A DNA stretch of 60,264 nucleotides from Agrobacterium rubi TR3 = NBRC 13261 (GCF_000739935.1 NZ_BBJU01000032.1:1-60264), one strand, 5' to 3'; positions 34,421 to 44,373 are shown, numbered from the stretch's first letter. Numbers and translations are program-made. The notes: generated by a model not told the origin, from the sequence alone.

Positions 34421-34843
34421 ATGGATGTTACCATCTATCATAATCCCGAATGCGGAACTTCGCGCAACACGCTGGCCCTGATCCGGCACGCGGGAATCGA
34501 GCCAGACATCATCGAATATCTGAAGACGCCGCCGTCGCGTGCGGAACTCGCGAAAATGATCTCGGATGCCGGACTGACGGTCAGACAGGCCATCCGTGAA
34601 AAGGGAACGCCCTACGCCGACCTCGGTCTTGGCGACCCCGCACTGACCGATGACCAGCTCCTCGACGCGATGCTGACGGCCCCGATCCTGATCAACCGTC
34701 CGTTTGTCGTCACACCGCTCGGCACCCGACTCGCAAGGCCCTCAGAGGCCGCCCTCGACATCCTGCCGAACACGTTCAACGGTCCGTTCACGAAGGAGGA
34801 CGGAGAACAGGTCCTCAACGAGGAGGCCAAGCGCGTTGTCTGA
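34421..34843 (+). CDS. arsC: arsenate reductase, glutaredoxin-coupled type
   Basis: This 140-residue ArsC of the E. coli plasmid R773 type has the single catalytic Cys11 in [13 protein letters not shown]. The arginines for arsenate binding lie in the expected regions, including [16 protein letters not shown]. It is a second, unrelated arsenate reductase next to the phosphatase type, so the operon accepts electrons from both thioredoxin and glutaredoxin. It starts 2 bases after acr3 and overlaps arsH. Confidence 0.93.
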   Translation: MDVTIYHNPECGTSRNTLALIRHAGIEPDIIEYLKTPPSRAELAKMISDAGLTVRQAIREKGTPYADLGLGDPALTDDQLLDAMLTAPILINRPFVVTPLGTRLARPSEAALDILPNTFNGPFTKEDGEQVLNEEAKRVV

Positions 34844-35540
34844 TCTGCCAGCCATGACCGAACATTTGACAGCACCGGATCGCGACGCGCTGCGTCCGCA
34901 GTTTTCGACCCACAAGCCGCGTATCCTGATCCTCTACGGGTCCCTTCGGGAAGTTTCTTATAGCAGGCTTCTGGCACACGAGGCCCGCCGCCTGCTCGAA
35001 CATCTCGGATGCGAGGTCCACGTGTTCGATCCCAGCGGGCTGCCATTGCCGGACGAGGCTCCGGTTAGCCATCCCAAGGTGCAGGAACTGCGCCTGCTGT
35101 CCGAGTGGTCCGAGGGCCAGGTTTGGGTCAGCCCCGAGCGTCATGGCGCGATGACGGGAATCATGAAGGCCCAGATCGACTGGATACCTTTGTCCATCGG
35201 GTCCGTTCGCCCGACACAGGGCAAGACACTCGCGGTTATGGAAGTGTCGGGTGGAAGCCAGTCTTTCAACGCGGTCAACCAGATGCGCATACTGGGACGA
35301 TGGATGCGGATGATCACGATCCCGAACCAGTCATCCGTTCCCAAAGCTTTTCAGGAATTCGACGCCGAGGGCCGTATGAAGCCGTCGTCCTTCTACGACC
35401 GGGTCGTCGATGTCTGCGAGGAACTCGTCAAGTTCACCATTCTCACGAGGGACGCGTCGGCCTACCTGACCGACCGCTACAGCGAGAGGAAAGAAAAGGC
35501 TGAGGAACTCGAAAAGCGGATCGCTCCGAAATCGATGTGA
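34836..35540 (+). CDS. arsH: ArsH NADPH-dependent FMN reductase / organoarsenical oxidase
   Basis: The flavodoxin-fold ArsH of about 234 residues has the FMN-binding start [21 protein letters not shown] and [30 protein letters not shown] in the middle. It oxidises trivalent organoarsenicals in characterised members. Start choice: AGGAGG at 34821-34826 lies 9 bases before a TTG at 34836 that overlaps the arsC stop by 8 bases, giving an N-terminus Met-Ser-Asp-Leu-Pro. The ATG at 34854 is the alternative, with no good site. It is the last gene of the arsenic operon. Confidence 0.9.
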   Translation: MSDLPAMTEHLTAPDRDALRPQFSTHKPRILILYGSLREVSYSRLLAHEARRLLEHLGCEVHVFDPSGLPLPDEAPVSHPKVQELRLLSEWSEGQVWVSPERHGAMTGIMKAQIDWIPLSIGSVRPTQGKTLAVMEVSGGSQSFNAVNQMRILGRWMRMITIPNQSSVPKAFQEFDAEGRMKPSSFYDRVVDVCEELVKFTILTRDASAYLTDRYSERKEKAEELEKRIAPKSM

Positions 35541-35624
35541 TAATCGCCACACTATTTGGACCTGCTTAGTGGCAAGCGGGCAAGAACCGTAGCTCAATCC
35601 AGGATTTTGATGCACCAAGGCCTG

Positions 35625-35810
35625 AAAACGAAAAAGCCTGCCGCGGGAGGAGGTGCGGCAGGCTTTATTAAAAGAAACGAACAGCGACTGGGAGGAAGGT
35701 GCCGCTGATCTAACAGACGTCCCTTGGGAGGAGGTGTGGGCCATCTTAAATCGAAGCTCTGCGGGAGGAAGTGCATAGCGTCGATGCCACAAAGATACCC
35801 ATTATTGCCG
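35625..35810 (-). ncRNA. candidate 'cuckoo'-type small RNA with four CCUCCUCCC-like loops
   Basis: On the minus strand four hairpin loops carry YCCUYCCUCCC-like sequences (forward GGGAGGA-rich 11-12-mers at 35763, 35726, 35690 and 35645). The first stem has arms ATCGA/TCGAT (35785-35750). The second is weak. The third pairs CAGCGGC with GTCGCTG (35707-35682). The last is a 12-bp terminator stem AAAGCCTGCCGC/GCGGCAGGCTTT (35666-35633) followed by TTTTCGTTTTC. Repeated anti-Shine-Dalgarno CCUCCUCCC loops define the alphaproteobacterial cuckoo/CcsR sRNAs. The 5' end is uncertain. The final hairpin could also end arsH transcripts. Confidence 0.65.
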
Positions 35811-35914
35811 CACATTAAATAGACTTTGCAGCAGTGCAGCTATGCGAAAATGCAAAACCTATTCGTGAAGAACAAATTTTCGACTTCGGACTGCGTGCCA
35901 CGAAAGACACACGA

Positions 35915-36223
35915 TCAGAACCGTGTAACGGTGCTTACTTCATGGCGTTCGCGCAACAGCGAACGCCGAGACTTAGCCCGCGGCTGGAGTACATGGCGAA
36001 CCATGCTGTTTTTCAGCAGCGACAACAGCATTCCAAACTGCAAGGCCAGAAAATTTGCCCCGGCAAGCAAGCCAAGAAGCCGCACTGCTGTCAACTCCAC
36101 GATGAACGGCCAGAAAACCGCGACCAATGTCACTAGCGTCAACGCCACTATGGTGATTTTGACAGGATTGGTTCGTTTTTCGCAATAGGCTTTGCCGTCT
36201 TTTGCTGGAACGAAACATGTCAC
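35915..36223 (-). CDS. small two-helix membrane protein, unknown
   Basis: The 102-residue protein has two adjacent membrane helices (about residues 22-44, ITIVALTLVTLVAVFWPFIV, and 46-68, RLLGLLAGANFLALQFGMLL), a charged start with two Cys, and a very basic Arg-rich tail. The start is a GTG at 36223 with GGAGG 9 bases upstream, a convincing site. It lies upstream of the candidate sRNA on the same strand, so both could share a transcript. I recognise no family. Confidence 0.6.
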   Translation of the reverse strand: MTCFVPAKDGKAYCEKRTNPVKITIVALTLVTLVAVFWPFIVELTAVRLLGLLAGANFLALQFGMLLSLLKNSMVRHVLQPRAKSRRSLLRERHEVSTVTRF

Positions 36224-36627
36224 GGGCTCAAACCTCCAGCGGTTGTGGGAACCGACAACCGAAGAGCTCCCTCGCTATTCCGTCTGTCGATATGGACATG
36301 ATGTTTAAGCCCTACGAGTACCAGCTGGGGGAAGTCTTGACACTCGTAGGGCTCTTGGCAACATGCCAGCCGCTGGCTTTGAACAGCGAACTAATCACCT
36401 GTCAAAGTCGGCCCAAATCAGCCTACTTGAACCAATGTTAAGTGCTGTGAAGAGATTGTAAAATTAGGTAAATCAATGACGCCGAGATTTAATTGATACT
36501 CAGGACTACTGCCGCGCTCGAAAAGCCGTTCCGCTGGACACCGTATCAAAACGCAGTGAACACCCGGGAATATATGTTGTACAACGCGATTGGCTTTGCG
36601 AACGTCACTATTGCTCGAGCATAAGCC
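36224..36627. other. intergenic region without a supported gene
   Basis: About 400 bases, A+T-richer than the flanks. A plus-strand frame at 36202-36441 resembles nothing and overlaps the GTG-start gene antisense. No clear terminator or repeat was seen. Confidence 0.5.
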
Positions 36628-37815
36628 CTATTTGCTTGTTAACTCTGGAAATATCGGACGGTCCTGCCACGCCTGGCCGCTGAGTATTTTCTCGCGGCCG
36701 ACTTTGTAAACGGCTCGCATATAGGTGTTATTGAATGGATCGTTGATGTCGTATGGCACCGAGACATCAATGCTAGCCATGTGAAAGCCGATGCCAACCC
36801 GGCGGCAATATTCATATGCCGCGTAGAGTGACTGGCGTGTCTGGGACTTTACGAGAATCGAGTATGCGCGTGTACTTACTGATAGCGTCGAGTTCGTCGT
36901 AGCCGAAAACTCGGGCATGAGAGCATTGTTGATCAAGAGATACATATCAGACCCCGCAACCCCCTTCGGTATGGGCAAACTCACGTCTGACAGAAGAGCC
37001 TCAGGCACCGTGATGATCTGCGCAGAGGGGCCTCCGTCCGAATGCATCTCAATAATTTGACGCCCGTCGACAACCGCATTGATCTGAACTGCTGGGAACG
37101 CCCCAGGTATGCTTGCGGAAGCGATCATGACAGTCCGAAACAGATCAAGCGCATCGCTGCGGGGGCTGCTTGCTATAGCGCCCATATCCCACAGGACAGC
37201 ACGCTGAGTGTCGAGGTTCGTGGTCAGGACAAACAGATCCCGACCCTTTCGATACTCCGTCGAAATTTCATTTAGCAAAGCTCGATCAACATATCTTTCC
37301 ACCATATTTTTCAATGGCTTCTGGTAGTAAAGGCTCTCGCCAAGCAGACCTCTTACGATGAACTTCTTATCAATCAACTCTGCTGCCACACCGCTCGTAT
37401 ACAGGTGCTCCAAAACATCGTCATACTTGGAGCCCAAGAATGCGAAGGGGGCAATCAATGCGCCAGTGCTGACACCTGTAACGATATCAAACGTGGGGCG
37501 ATCACCCCTTTCGGTCCATGCCTTGAGAACGCCGACTGAGAAGGCGCCTCCCGCGCCTCCACCGGAAATGGCAAGAAATTTGTAGCGGGCTTTCCCCGCC
37601 CGTCTTTGAATTTAATTCTCTATAAAGGCACTGATATTTGCATCCAGAGGCACTCGCACATTTTCGAACCCGACAATCTGAGCTTTGTCTGCATCGGCTT
37701 GGGAATACGGCTCCCGCACAGAGGTGCAACCAGTCACCAGCATCATGACAGTCGTGACCGCCAAAATCGCGTATGATCGCAGCCGAACTGAGGTTCCAGG
37801 GTTTAAGCGTTGCAT
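36628..37815 (-). pseudogene. patatin-like phospholipase lipoprotein gene interrupted by TAA
   Basis: One minus-strand frame of 396 codons reads as a whole gene with a single TAA at 37614-37612. Before it is a lipoprotein signal (ILAVTTVMMLVTGC, lipobox Cys near 30) and a linker. After it come KFLAISGGGAGGAFSVGVLK, the nucleophile GVSTGA and the second catalytic residue in HSDGGPSAQ, then a complete C-terminus. The frame is uninterrupted on both sides, so one base change (for example CAA or AAA to TAA) explains the stop. Internal restart at the Met at 37458 would lose the nucleophile region. Confidence 0.82.
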
Positions 37816-37904
37816 CTTATCTCGCTTGAAAATTGGCCGCGCTATATCGCCATCTGGGGGACGCAGTTGCCGGCGACCTAATGCAGCGCCGGCAGGTCAA
37901 CGCG

Positions 37905-40900
37905 TTAGACTGGTGACGTCGAAAGTCCCTCTGCCTGTTTGGCTTCGCCCTTGCCGATTCTCGCCTTGAGCCACAGCAGGGCGTCATCCAGGAACGTGAA
38001 GACCACTGGAATGACCAGAAGGCTTAGGAAGGTGGAGGTAATCAATCCGCCTATGACAACAATGCCCATGGGTTGGCGAAAGCTTGAGTCTCCCGAGACG
38101 AGACTGAGCGCTGCGGGCAGCATGCCGCCGGCCATAGCGATGGTCGTCATGATAATGGGTCGTGCTCGCTTGTGGCAGGCATCGACAAGGGCATCGTAGC
38201 GAGACATGCCAGCCCGGCGCGCCTCGATGGCGTACTCCACGAGAAGGATCGAGTTTTTCGACACAATACCCATCAGCAGGATCAAACCGATAACAGCTGG
38301 CATCGAAAAGCTTGTTCCTGTCAGCACCAGTGGCAACAGTGCGCCGCCAAGAGCCAGCGGCAGCGCCATCAAAATCGTGACGGGTTGCAGGAAATCATGA
38401 AACAGCAGGACCAGAACGGCATAGATACAGAAAATGCCGATTGCCATGGATGTGCCGAAACTGCTGAACAATTCGCTCTGACGTTTCAACTCGCCCTGCT
38501 CAACGAATTTCACACCCTGGGGCAGGTTTTTATAGCTGGGCAACTGTTCGGCTTCTGTGGTCACTTCAGAAAGGCTTCTGCCATTCAGCTCTACTGACAG
38601 CGAGACGTTGCGCGATCGGTCAAGTCGGTCGATCTGGCTGGGGCTGGAGCCGATTGAGATGTCGGCGATAGCACCAAGCGCGACCTTGCTGTCCTTACCT
38701 TCGACCGGGACGAGTGAGATCGCGTCAAGCGACTGACGGCTTGCGCTGTCAAGCATGACGCGAATGGCGATCTGGCGTTCGGGCAGATTGAGCTTCGACA
38801 GAGCTGTATCATAGGCACCCGCCGTCGCCACTCGAATAGCCTCGGCAATGGCCTTGGACGTAACACCAAGAGAGGCAGCTTGCGCAAGATCCGGTTTGAT
38901 GGTGACCTCTGGCGTCTGCATTGCCGCTGATGAGGTGACGTTGCCGATGCCTGGAAGAGTGCGCAGATCGGCCTCAAGGCTCGCTGCCGCCTGATCAAGA
39001 AGATCAGAGTCATCGCCAGCAAGCGTCAGCGTGAGTTTCGTACCGTTGCCTCCAGAGCCTATTTCCAGACGAACGCCGGGCAACTGCTCCAGGGCTTTTC
39101 GCAAATCATTTTCGATCTGCGACTGTTTTATGTCCCGGTCGTCAATCGGTGTCAGATTGACGACGAGCGTGGCACTGTTGGTGCTTGAGTTCGACGTGCT
39201 GTTCATGCCGCCCGTAGAGGCTGTGCCGGTTGCCTGAAACACCGAGGTGACATGGTCTACGCCTGCGATGATCGCAGATGCTTTTCGCGCAGCTTCGTCG
39301 GTCGCTTCAATCGTCGATCCATATGGCGTGGTGAGGGTAACCTGCGTTTGGCTGTCATCGGAGGCCGGGAAAAAGCCCGTCGACAAATGAGACAACAGCA
39401 GGACCGTGAATGCCAGAAACCCGACCGTTCCGAGCACTGGAATCCAGCGGCGGCGTAATGCACCTTTGACAAGCCAGAGGTAACCGCGCATCAGGCGGCC
39501 GTCCTCTTCGTGTGTCTTGCCACTTGCCTTCATCATATAGGCCGCCATCATTGGCGTTACCAACCGCGCAACCAGAAGCGAGGCGAGAACGGCAACCGAC
39601 GCCGTAATACCGAACTGCTTGAAGATGATGCCGGGAATGCCGCCCATGAAAGCGGTTGGGAGGAAGACCGCGACCAAGGTAAACGTCGTGGCAATAACAG
39701 CCAGGCCGATTTCGTCAGCGGCCTCCATCGCCGCCTCGAAGGGGGTTTTGCCCATGTTGAGATGTCGCTCGATATTTTCTATCTCGACAATCGCGTCGTC
39801 CACGAGAATGCCGACCACCAGTGAAATCGCCAGCAGTGTGATGGTGTTCAACGTATAGCCAAGCATATACATCACAAGGAAGGTCGGTATTATCGACAGC
39901 GGCAGGGCAACAGCCGCCAGAAGCGTCGCACGCCAGTCGCGCAGAAACAGCCAAACGACGAAAACGGCGATGAGCGCGCCCTCATAGACCATGTGCATCG
40001 AGGATTCGTAGTTTTGCTCGGTGGGCACGATGGTGTTGTAGGCTTCCTCGATTGTCACGCCCGGATTGGCTGCGGCAAACACCTTCACCGCGTCACGAAC
40101 TTTGTCGGTAACCGCCGTATCCGAATAGCCTTTCGATCGCTTGATCTGAGCGGCAATCACGGGTTTGCCATTCAGGTAGGCAAGCGAGGTAAGATCGTTG
40201 TGGGTATCTGTCACCGTTCCAAGTTCGTCCAGTCGAACCCAGCTTCCGGCCGGCAGGGGGATGGGCAGTGACCGGAGCTGTTCGACACTGTTTGCCGTAG
40301 CCAGCGTCCGAACAGACTGACTTTCACCGCCAATTCGGCCCTTGCCTCCAGACAGATCAGACTGCACAGCTTCGACCTGGCTGTTGACATCATTAGCGGT
40401 CAAACCAAGGCCATCGAGAAGATTTGCGTTAAGCTCTACCCTTACTTCTCTATCGACACCTCCAAGGCGACCGACTTCACCAACACCGTCCACGGCCATC
40501 AGCGCGCGCGACAGATCGTTGTCGATGAACCAGGAAAGCTCTGCAGAATCCAGTTTGTCCGAATGGACGACATAGGTGATGAGCGGCGAGGCGTTCAACG
40601 ACTGTTTCGAAACGGTCGGCGCGTTCATCTCTTCCGGCAGGTCGTTCTTTGCTTGGTCGACAGCACTCTTGACCTCATCCAGCGCTTCCTGGGTGTCCTT
40701 TCCAACCTGGAAGGCAACAGAGATGCTAACAGAACCATCCGTGATCGTTGTTGTAACGGAGTCCAGCTTGGTGAGGCCCGTCAGTTTATCCTCGATCTTG
40801 CGGGCCACTTCCGTTTCGAGCTGAGACGCTGCTGCGCCATCCAGCGACGCACTGATTTCAATCGTTGGAAGGTCCATATCGGGAAAATTCTGGACGTCGA

Positions 40901-40994
40901 GACGATTGAAGGCCCACAGACCACAGGCGGTCAACAGGACGAAAAGCAGAACGGGCGGGACGGGATTGCGAATAGACCATGAGGAGAAATTCAC
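37905..40994 (-). CDS. RND multidrug efflux transporter (AcrB-type)
   Basis: The 1029-residue inner-membrane RND pump has helix 1 near residues 10-30. The proton-relay pair Asp-Asp is in LVVGILVDDAIVEIENIERHL (about residues 398-418), and the large periplasmic loops are of the HAE1 type. The C-terminal half repeats the fold (SFSMPAVIGLILLMGIVSKNSILLVEYA). It works with the adaptor gene that overlaps it by 4 bases and the outer-membrane factor upstream. Substrates are unknown; multidrug or phenolic compounds are usual. The first gene of the operon is divergent from the two-component system. Confidence 0.93.
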   Translation of the reverse strand: MNFSSWSIRNPVPPVLLFVLLTACGLWAFNRLDVQNFPDMDLPTIEISASLDGAAASQLETEVARKIEDKLTGLTKLDSVTTTITDGSVSISVAFQVGKDTQEALDEVKSAVDQAKNDLPEEMNAPTVSKQSLNASPLITYVVHSDKLDSAELSWFIDNDLSRALMAVDGVGEVGRLGGVDREVRVELNANLLDGLGLTANDVNSQVEAVQSDLSGGKGRIGGESQSVRTLATANSVEQLRSLPIPLPAGSWVRLDELGTVTDTHNDLTSLAYLNGKPVIAAQIKRSKGYSDTAVTDKVRDAVKVFAAANPGVTIEEAYNTIVPTEQNYESSMHMVYEGALIAVFVVWLFLRDWRATLLAAVALPLSIIPTFLVMYMLGYTLNTITLLAISLVVGILVDDAIVEIENIERHLNMGKTPFEAAMEAADEIGLAVIATTFTLVAVFLPTAFMGGIPGIIFKQFGITASVAVLASLLVARLVTPMMAAYMMKASGKTHEEDGRLMRGYLWLVKGALRRRWIPVLGTVGFLAFTVLLLSHLSTGFFPASDDSQTQVTLTTPYGSTIEATDEAARKASAIIAGVDHVTSVFQATGTASTGGMNSTSNSSTNSATLVVNLTPIDDRDIKQSQIENDLRKALEQLPGVRLEIGSGGNGTKLTLTLAGDDSDLLDQAAASLEADLRTLPGIGNVTSSAAMQTPEVTIKPDLAQAASLGVTSKAIAEAIRVATAGAYDTALSKLNLPERQIAIRVMLDSASRQSLDAISLVPVEGKDSKVALGAIADISIGSSPSQIDRLDRSRNVSLSVELNGRSLSEVTTEAEQLPSYKNLPQGVKFVEQGELKRQSELFSSFGTSMAIGIFCIYAVLVLLFHDFLQPVTILMALPLALGGALLPLVLTGTSFSMPAVIGLILLMGIVSKNSILLVEYAIEARRAGMSRYDALVDACHKRARPIIMTTIAMAGGMLPAALSLVSGDSSFRQPMGIVVIGGLITSTFLSLLVIPVVFTFLDDALLWLKARIGKGEAKQAEGLSTSPV

Positions 40995-42112
40995 TTTGCT
41001 TCCTCCTTTTTGGCAATCGTAGCACCGTCAGACACGCGCACCGCCGAGCCATCTGCGAGGAAAGCACCGCCTGATGTGACGACCTTGTCAGCCTTTTCGA
41101 TACCAGAAACGATCTCAACACGTTCGCCCTGTCGGCGACCTGTCTCGACGCGCTTTCGCGCAACGGTCACCTTCTCACCCTCGTTCAAAATGAAGACATA
41201 GGAAAACCCGTCCCGGAGCGTGACGGCGGTCGCCGGCACTGTCAGCGCATCGGTGTGTTCGAACTCGAAGTAGCCGCTGGCGAGTATACCCGTCTTCGGA
41301 GTTTGCATTCCTGCGTCAGGCTGGAGGGTCACGTACACCGTGACCCGACCATTATTTGTCGACGTGGTGGGTGAAACCAGCCTGACCTCGCCACCAACAT
41401 CGCCGTCAGGGGTCGGTATAACTGCTTTCGTTCCCTGCTTTACATCGGCCAACCGCTTGACCGGCAACTCGGCCTGCCATTCGACCTTGCTTTGGCGGAT
41501 CAGCTTGAACAGTTCGTCACCGGTATTCACGACGTTCCCGAGAGAGGCCGAACGCGCAGATATGATCCCGTCATCGACGGCGTAAACCTTTGTCCGGTCC
41601 AGTGTCAGTTGCGAAGATGCCAGCGCAGCTTTCGCAGAGAGAACGTCGGCTTTCGCCTTGCGCTCGCTGATCAGATACTCCGTCGTTTGCTGCTTCGACA
41701 ACGCACCGGAGCCCGTCAGGCCTCGGGCGCGATCCGCATCCGCAACCGCTTGATCGAGCGCCGCTTCCTGCTTTTCGACTGTCGCCTGCTGCTGTTCCAG
41801 ATCCGCCTGCGCAGTGTCAGCGGAAAACTGCACCAGCAGGTCTCCCTTTTTAACCGTCGCACCGATATCTGCTTTGACGTCGATGATTTTAAAGCCGCTC
41901 ACCTCAGCCGCGATGACCGCTTCATCCCATGCGGCAAGCCGACCGCTTGCGGGAATAGTCACCGGCCAGTTCAAGAGCTCAGGGTTGGATACGGTCACTG
42001 TCAAAGCTGCAGCTTGGGAGCCGGTCTGTGCGGCGTCTTCGCTACGGGCCGACTGCGGCATGACAGTTATGGCAAGGGCCATGGCGAGAGGGGAAAAAGC
42101 GAATCTACGCAT
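40991..42112 (-). CDS. RND efflux periplasmic adaptor (membrane fusion protein)
   Basis: The 373-residue adaptor has a signal peptide (residues 4-22, cut near ARSED) and the lipoyl half-motifs GFKIIDVKADIGATVKKGDLLVQF near 75. A coiled-coil hairpin spans about residues 105-170 (DLEQQQATVEKQEAALDQAVADADR), followed by the beta-barrel and membrane-proximal domains. It links the RND pump to the outer-membrane factor. Its ATG shares a base with the stop of the outer-membrane factor gene, and its stop overlaps the RND start by 4 bases. Confidence 0.92.
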   Translation of the reverse strand: MRRFAFSPLAMALAITVMPQSARSEDAAQTGSQAAALTVTVSNPELLNWPVTIPASGRLAAWDEAVIAAEVSGFKIIDVKADIGATVKKGDLLVQFSADTAQADLEQQQATVEKQEAALDQAVADADRARGLTGSGALSKQQTTEYLISERKAKADVLSAKAALASSQLTLDRTKVYAVDDGIISARSASLGNVVNTGDELFKLIRQSKVEWQAELPVKRLADVKQGTKAVIPTPDGDVGGEVRLVSPTTSTNNGRVTVYVTLQPDAGMQTPKTGILASGYFEFEHTDALTVPATAVTLRDGFSYVFILNEGEKVTVARKRVETGRRQGERVEIVSGIEKADKVVTSGGAFLADGSAVRVSDGATIAKKEEAK

Positions 42113-43536
42113 CAGTGTGTTCCAGTCTTAAGAGCATTCGAGGCGCCAGCCGGAGCGGACCAGCCGCCTCCCAGAGACTTGTAGAGTGCGATCCAGTATC
42201 GGACCGCATCGCGCCTGATTTCGATGAGTGTTATGGCGGCAGACTGTGCAGAGCGGCGGGCTTCTTCGCGGTCCAGAATACTGGCCCCGCCAGACTTCCA
42301 GTTCTCATCGATCGATCGGAAATAGCTCTGGTAATTGTCGGCCGCAATTTTGGCGTCGTTAATACGCTTTAGCGCGGTATTGACGTTGATCAGCGCTGTC
42401 TCGACGTCAGAGACGGCGGTCAGAACGCCGGATTTGTAGCTTGCGACAGCAACGTCGTAATCCGCGACAGCACTTCGCACTGCCGCCCGTCGCGTGCCCC
42501 CATCAAACAGCGGTATCGATAAGGCAGGACCAAATGACCAGGGAACCGACCTACCGCTTACGGTAGCCTCACTGATGGAAATCGATCCACTTAAGCTGAG
42601 ACTTGGGTAGAGGTCAGCTTTTGCTGCACCGACATCGGCAATCGTCGCTGCGACCTCGGCTTCCAGAGCATTGACGTCAGGCCTTTGCCGCAAAGCCTCT
42701 GCCGGGACGGAGGCAATGCGCACGACTGACGGCTGTGGAATACGGCTCTTTCCCTTATCCAGCAGCTTGCGAACCGAAAGCTCGTCGATGGCCGTTAACT
42801 GGACAATCGACTTGACGAGGATTTCACAGTCCCCGTGTTGAGACGTCAGGCTGGACGACGATGTTGCTGCGCTGGCACGCGAGAGCGCCAGATCGGCGGT
42901 CGAGGTAAAGCCAGAATCTGCGGATTTTTCAGTGGCCCGTATCGTTTCTCTTTGCGACGCAAGCTCATCTCGGTAGAGCTGCTCCAACTGGCGGCAGGCG
43001 CGATACTGAACGTAATAATCGCCCAGTTCGGCTGCGACGGAAACGCGCGCGTCATGCCATGACCAGACCTTGCCTTCAGCTCGCGCTGCCGCAGCTTGTG
43101 TCTCTTTCTTGGTTTTTCCAAACAGATCAAGCTCCCAGGAGGCGTCAAGTCCGCCACTCTTGCTGGTTCCAGCTCTGATTTTGTTGAGGTCATCCCCGTT
43201 GTTTCCCTCACGCGACACGGAGGCGGAACCATCGAGTGATGGGAAAAGACCGGCTCTGGTCGAATCGAGCGACGCGCGAGCCTTATCGATGTTGGCGACC
43301 GCCTCCTGGATGGAGGGATTTCCGCGCTCTGCCAGATCGAGCAATTCCGTGAGTGAAGGATCTTTAAAACTGGCCCACCAGTCTATGAGATCGGCAGGGC
43401 GGCCACCGTGTGGCAATGTCTCATGCCAATACAAAGCAACGTCGGCATTAGAAGGCTTGAGTTCGCCAAGGGTCGTGCAGCTTGATAGCGACACAAAAAT
43501 AGTGACGATAGATATGGAAGACAAAAATGCGCGCAT
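42112..43536 (-). CDS. outer-membrane efflux factor (TolC/NodT family), first copy
   Basis: The 474-residue NodT/OprM-type channel has a lipoprotein signal (IVTIFVSLSSC, Cys near 20) and then two OEP repeats. Family lines are DWWASFKDPSLTELLDLAERGNPSIQEAVANIDKA (split) and LGGGWSAPAG at the end. Repeat 2 begins at about residue 255. It is the first gene of the OMF-adaptor-RND operon, an order seen in some rhizobial pumps. A second, clearly different OMF lies beyond the two-component genes. Confidence 0.92.
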   Translation of the reverse strand: MRAFLSSISIVTIFVSLSSCTTLGELKPSNADVALYWHETLPHGGRPADLIDWWASFKDPSLTELLDLAERGNPSIQEAVANIDKARASLDSTRAGLFPSLDGSASVSREGNNGDDLNKIRAGTSKSGGLDASWELDLFGKTKKETQAAAARAEGKVWSWHDARVSVAAELGDYYVQYRACRQLEQLYRDELASQRETIRATEKSADSGFTSTADLALSRASAATSSSSLTSQHGDCEILVKSIVQLTAIDELSVRKLLDKGKSRIPQPSVVRIASVPAEALRQRPDVNALEAEVAATIADVGAAKADLYPSLSLSGSISISEATVSGRSVPWSFGPALSIPLFDGGTRRAAVRSAVADYDVAVASYKSGVLTAVSDVETALINVNTALKRINDAKIAADNYQSYFRSIDENWKSGGASILDREEARRSAQSAAITLIEIRRDAVRYWIALYKSLGGGWSAPAGASNALKTGTH

Positions 43537-43586
43537 GTGTTTAAGGCTGCCTTGAGAGCTGTCGCCTGCACTATAGGGATGGTGAT

Positions 43587-43622
43587 GTTAATGTCGGTCA
43601 AGAACGTGTTAAGTTATGTAAA
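43587..43622. promoter_or_regulatory. candidate response-regulator sites between pump and two-component operons
   Basis: GTTAA at 43587-43591 and 43608-43612 lie in TGTTAA repeats exactly 21 bp apart. The second is followed after 5 bases by GTAAA at 43618-43622. GTTAA-N5-GTAAA is one mismatch from the CpxR-type GTAAA-N5-GTAAA site. It lies in the 150-bp divergent region, so one protein could control both operons. Confidence 0.5.
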
Positions 43623-43684
43623 AGTGCTGTATTTGAAGGCGCTAGGCCTTAAAGGTGGAAGCATCGACGCGACGGATGCAAGAC

Positions 43685-44371
43685 ATGCCCAAGGTGCTTT
43701 TAATCGATGATGACATCGAGCTCACAAATCTGCTCTGCGAATACCTGACCGAAGAAGGTTTCACGGTTGACACCACAGACGACGGCAGAACCGGTGTCGC
43801 TGTAGCAACGACGACGTCACTCGATCTCATTGTCCTCGACATCATGATGCCCCGTATGAACGGCCTCGATGTGTTGCGGAAAATCCGGCAGGTTAGCGAT
43901 GTCCCGGTTCTGATGTTGACGGCCCGCGGTGATGACATTGATCGTATTTCCGGACTTAATCTCGGCGCGGACGATTATGTCGCCAAACCCTGTTCGCCGG
44001 GAGAACTGGCTGCTCGAATTCGAGCGATTCTGCGTCGATCCAGCCGAACCGAACGGGATGGTGGACTAGAGGTGCTGAAAACGGGCGCGCTGATGCTATA
44101 TCCCTCAACCCGCAGAGCCGAGTGGTCCGGTACCCAGCTTGAACTGACTGGCACCGAGTTCAGTCTGCTCGAGGTGCTTGTCCGTTCTTCCGGCCAGTTG
44201 GTTTCCAAACAGGATATCTCGTTGCGCGCCTTCGGCAAGCCCCTGACCGCATTTGATCGCCGCATCGACGTCCATATCAGCAGTATCCGCCAAAAGCTCG
44301 GAACGCGCGAAGACGGGCAGCCCTGGATTCAGGCCGTAAGAGGACGCGGCTATCAGCTGTTAGAGGGCTAG
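43685..44371 (+). CDS. OmpR/CpxR-type response regulator
   Basis: The 228-residue regulator has a receiver with the acidic pocket in LLIDDDIEL (residues 5-13), phospho-acceptor Asp52 in IVLDIMMPRMNG, the switch Thr in MLTARGDD and Lys in DYVAKPCSPGEL. The C-terminal winged helix is of the OmpR type (LELTGTEFSLLEVL, FDRRIDVHISSIRQKLG, VRGRGYQLLEG). Start options are 43685 and 43676; the first matches the family. It lies 2 bp before its kinase and is divergent from the RND operon, which it probably regulates. Confidence 0.92.
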   Translation: MPKVLLIDDDIELTNLLCEYLTEEGFTVDTTDDGRTGVAVATTTSLDLIVLDIMMPRMNGLDVLRKIRQVSDVPVLMLTARGDDIDRISGLNLGADDYVAKPCSPGELAARIRAILRRSSRTERDGGLEVLKTGALMLYPSTRRAEWSGTQLELTGTEFSLLEVLVRSSGQLVSKQDISLRAFGKPLTAFDRRIDVHISSIRQKLGTREDGQPWIQAVRGRGYQLLEG

Positions 44372-44373
44372 CG

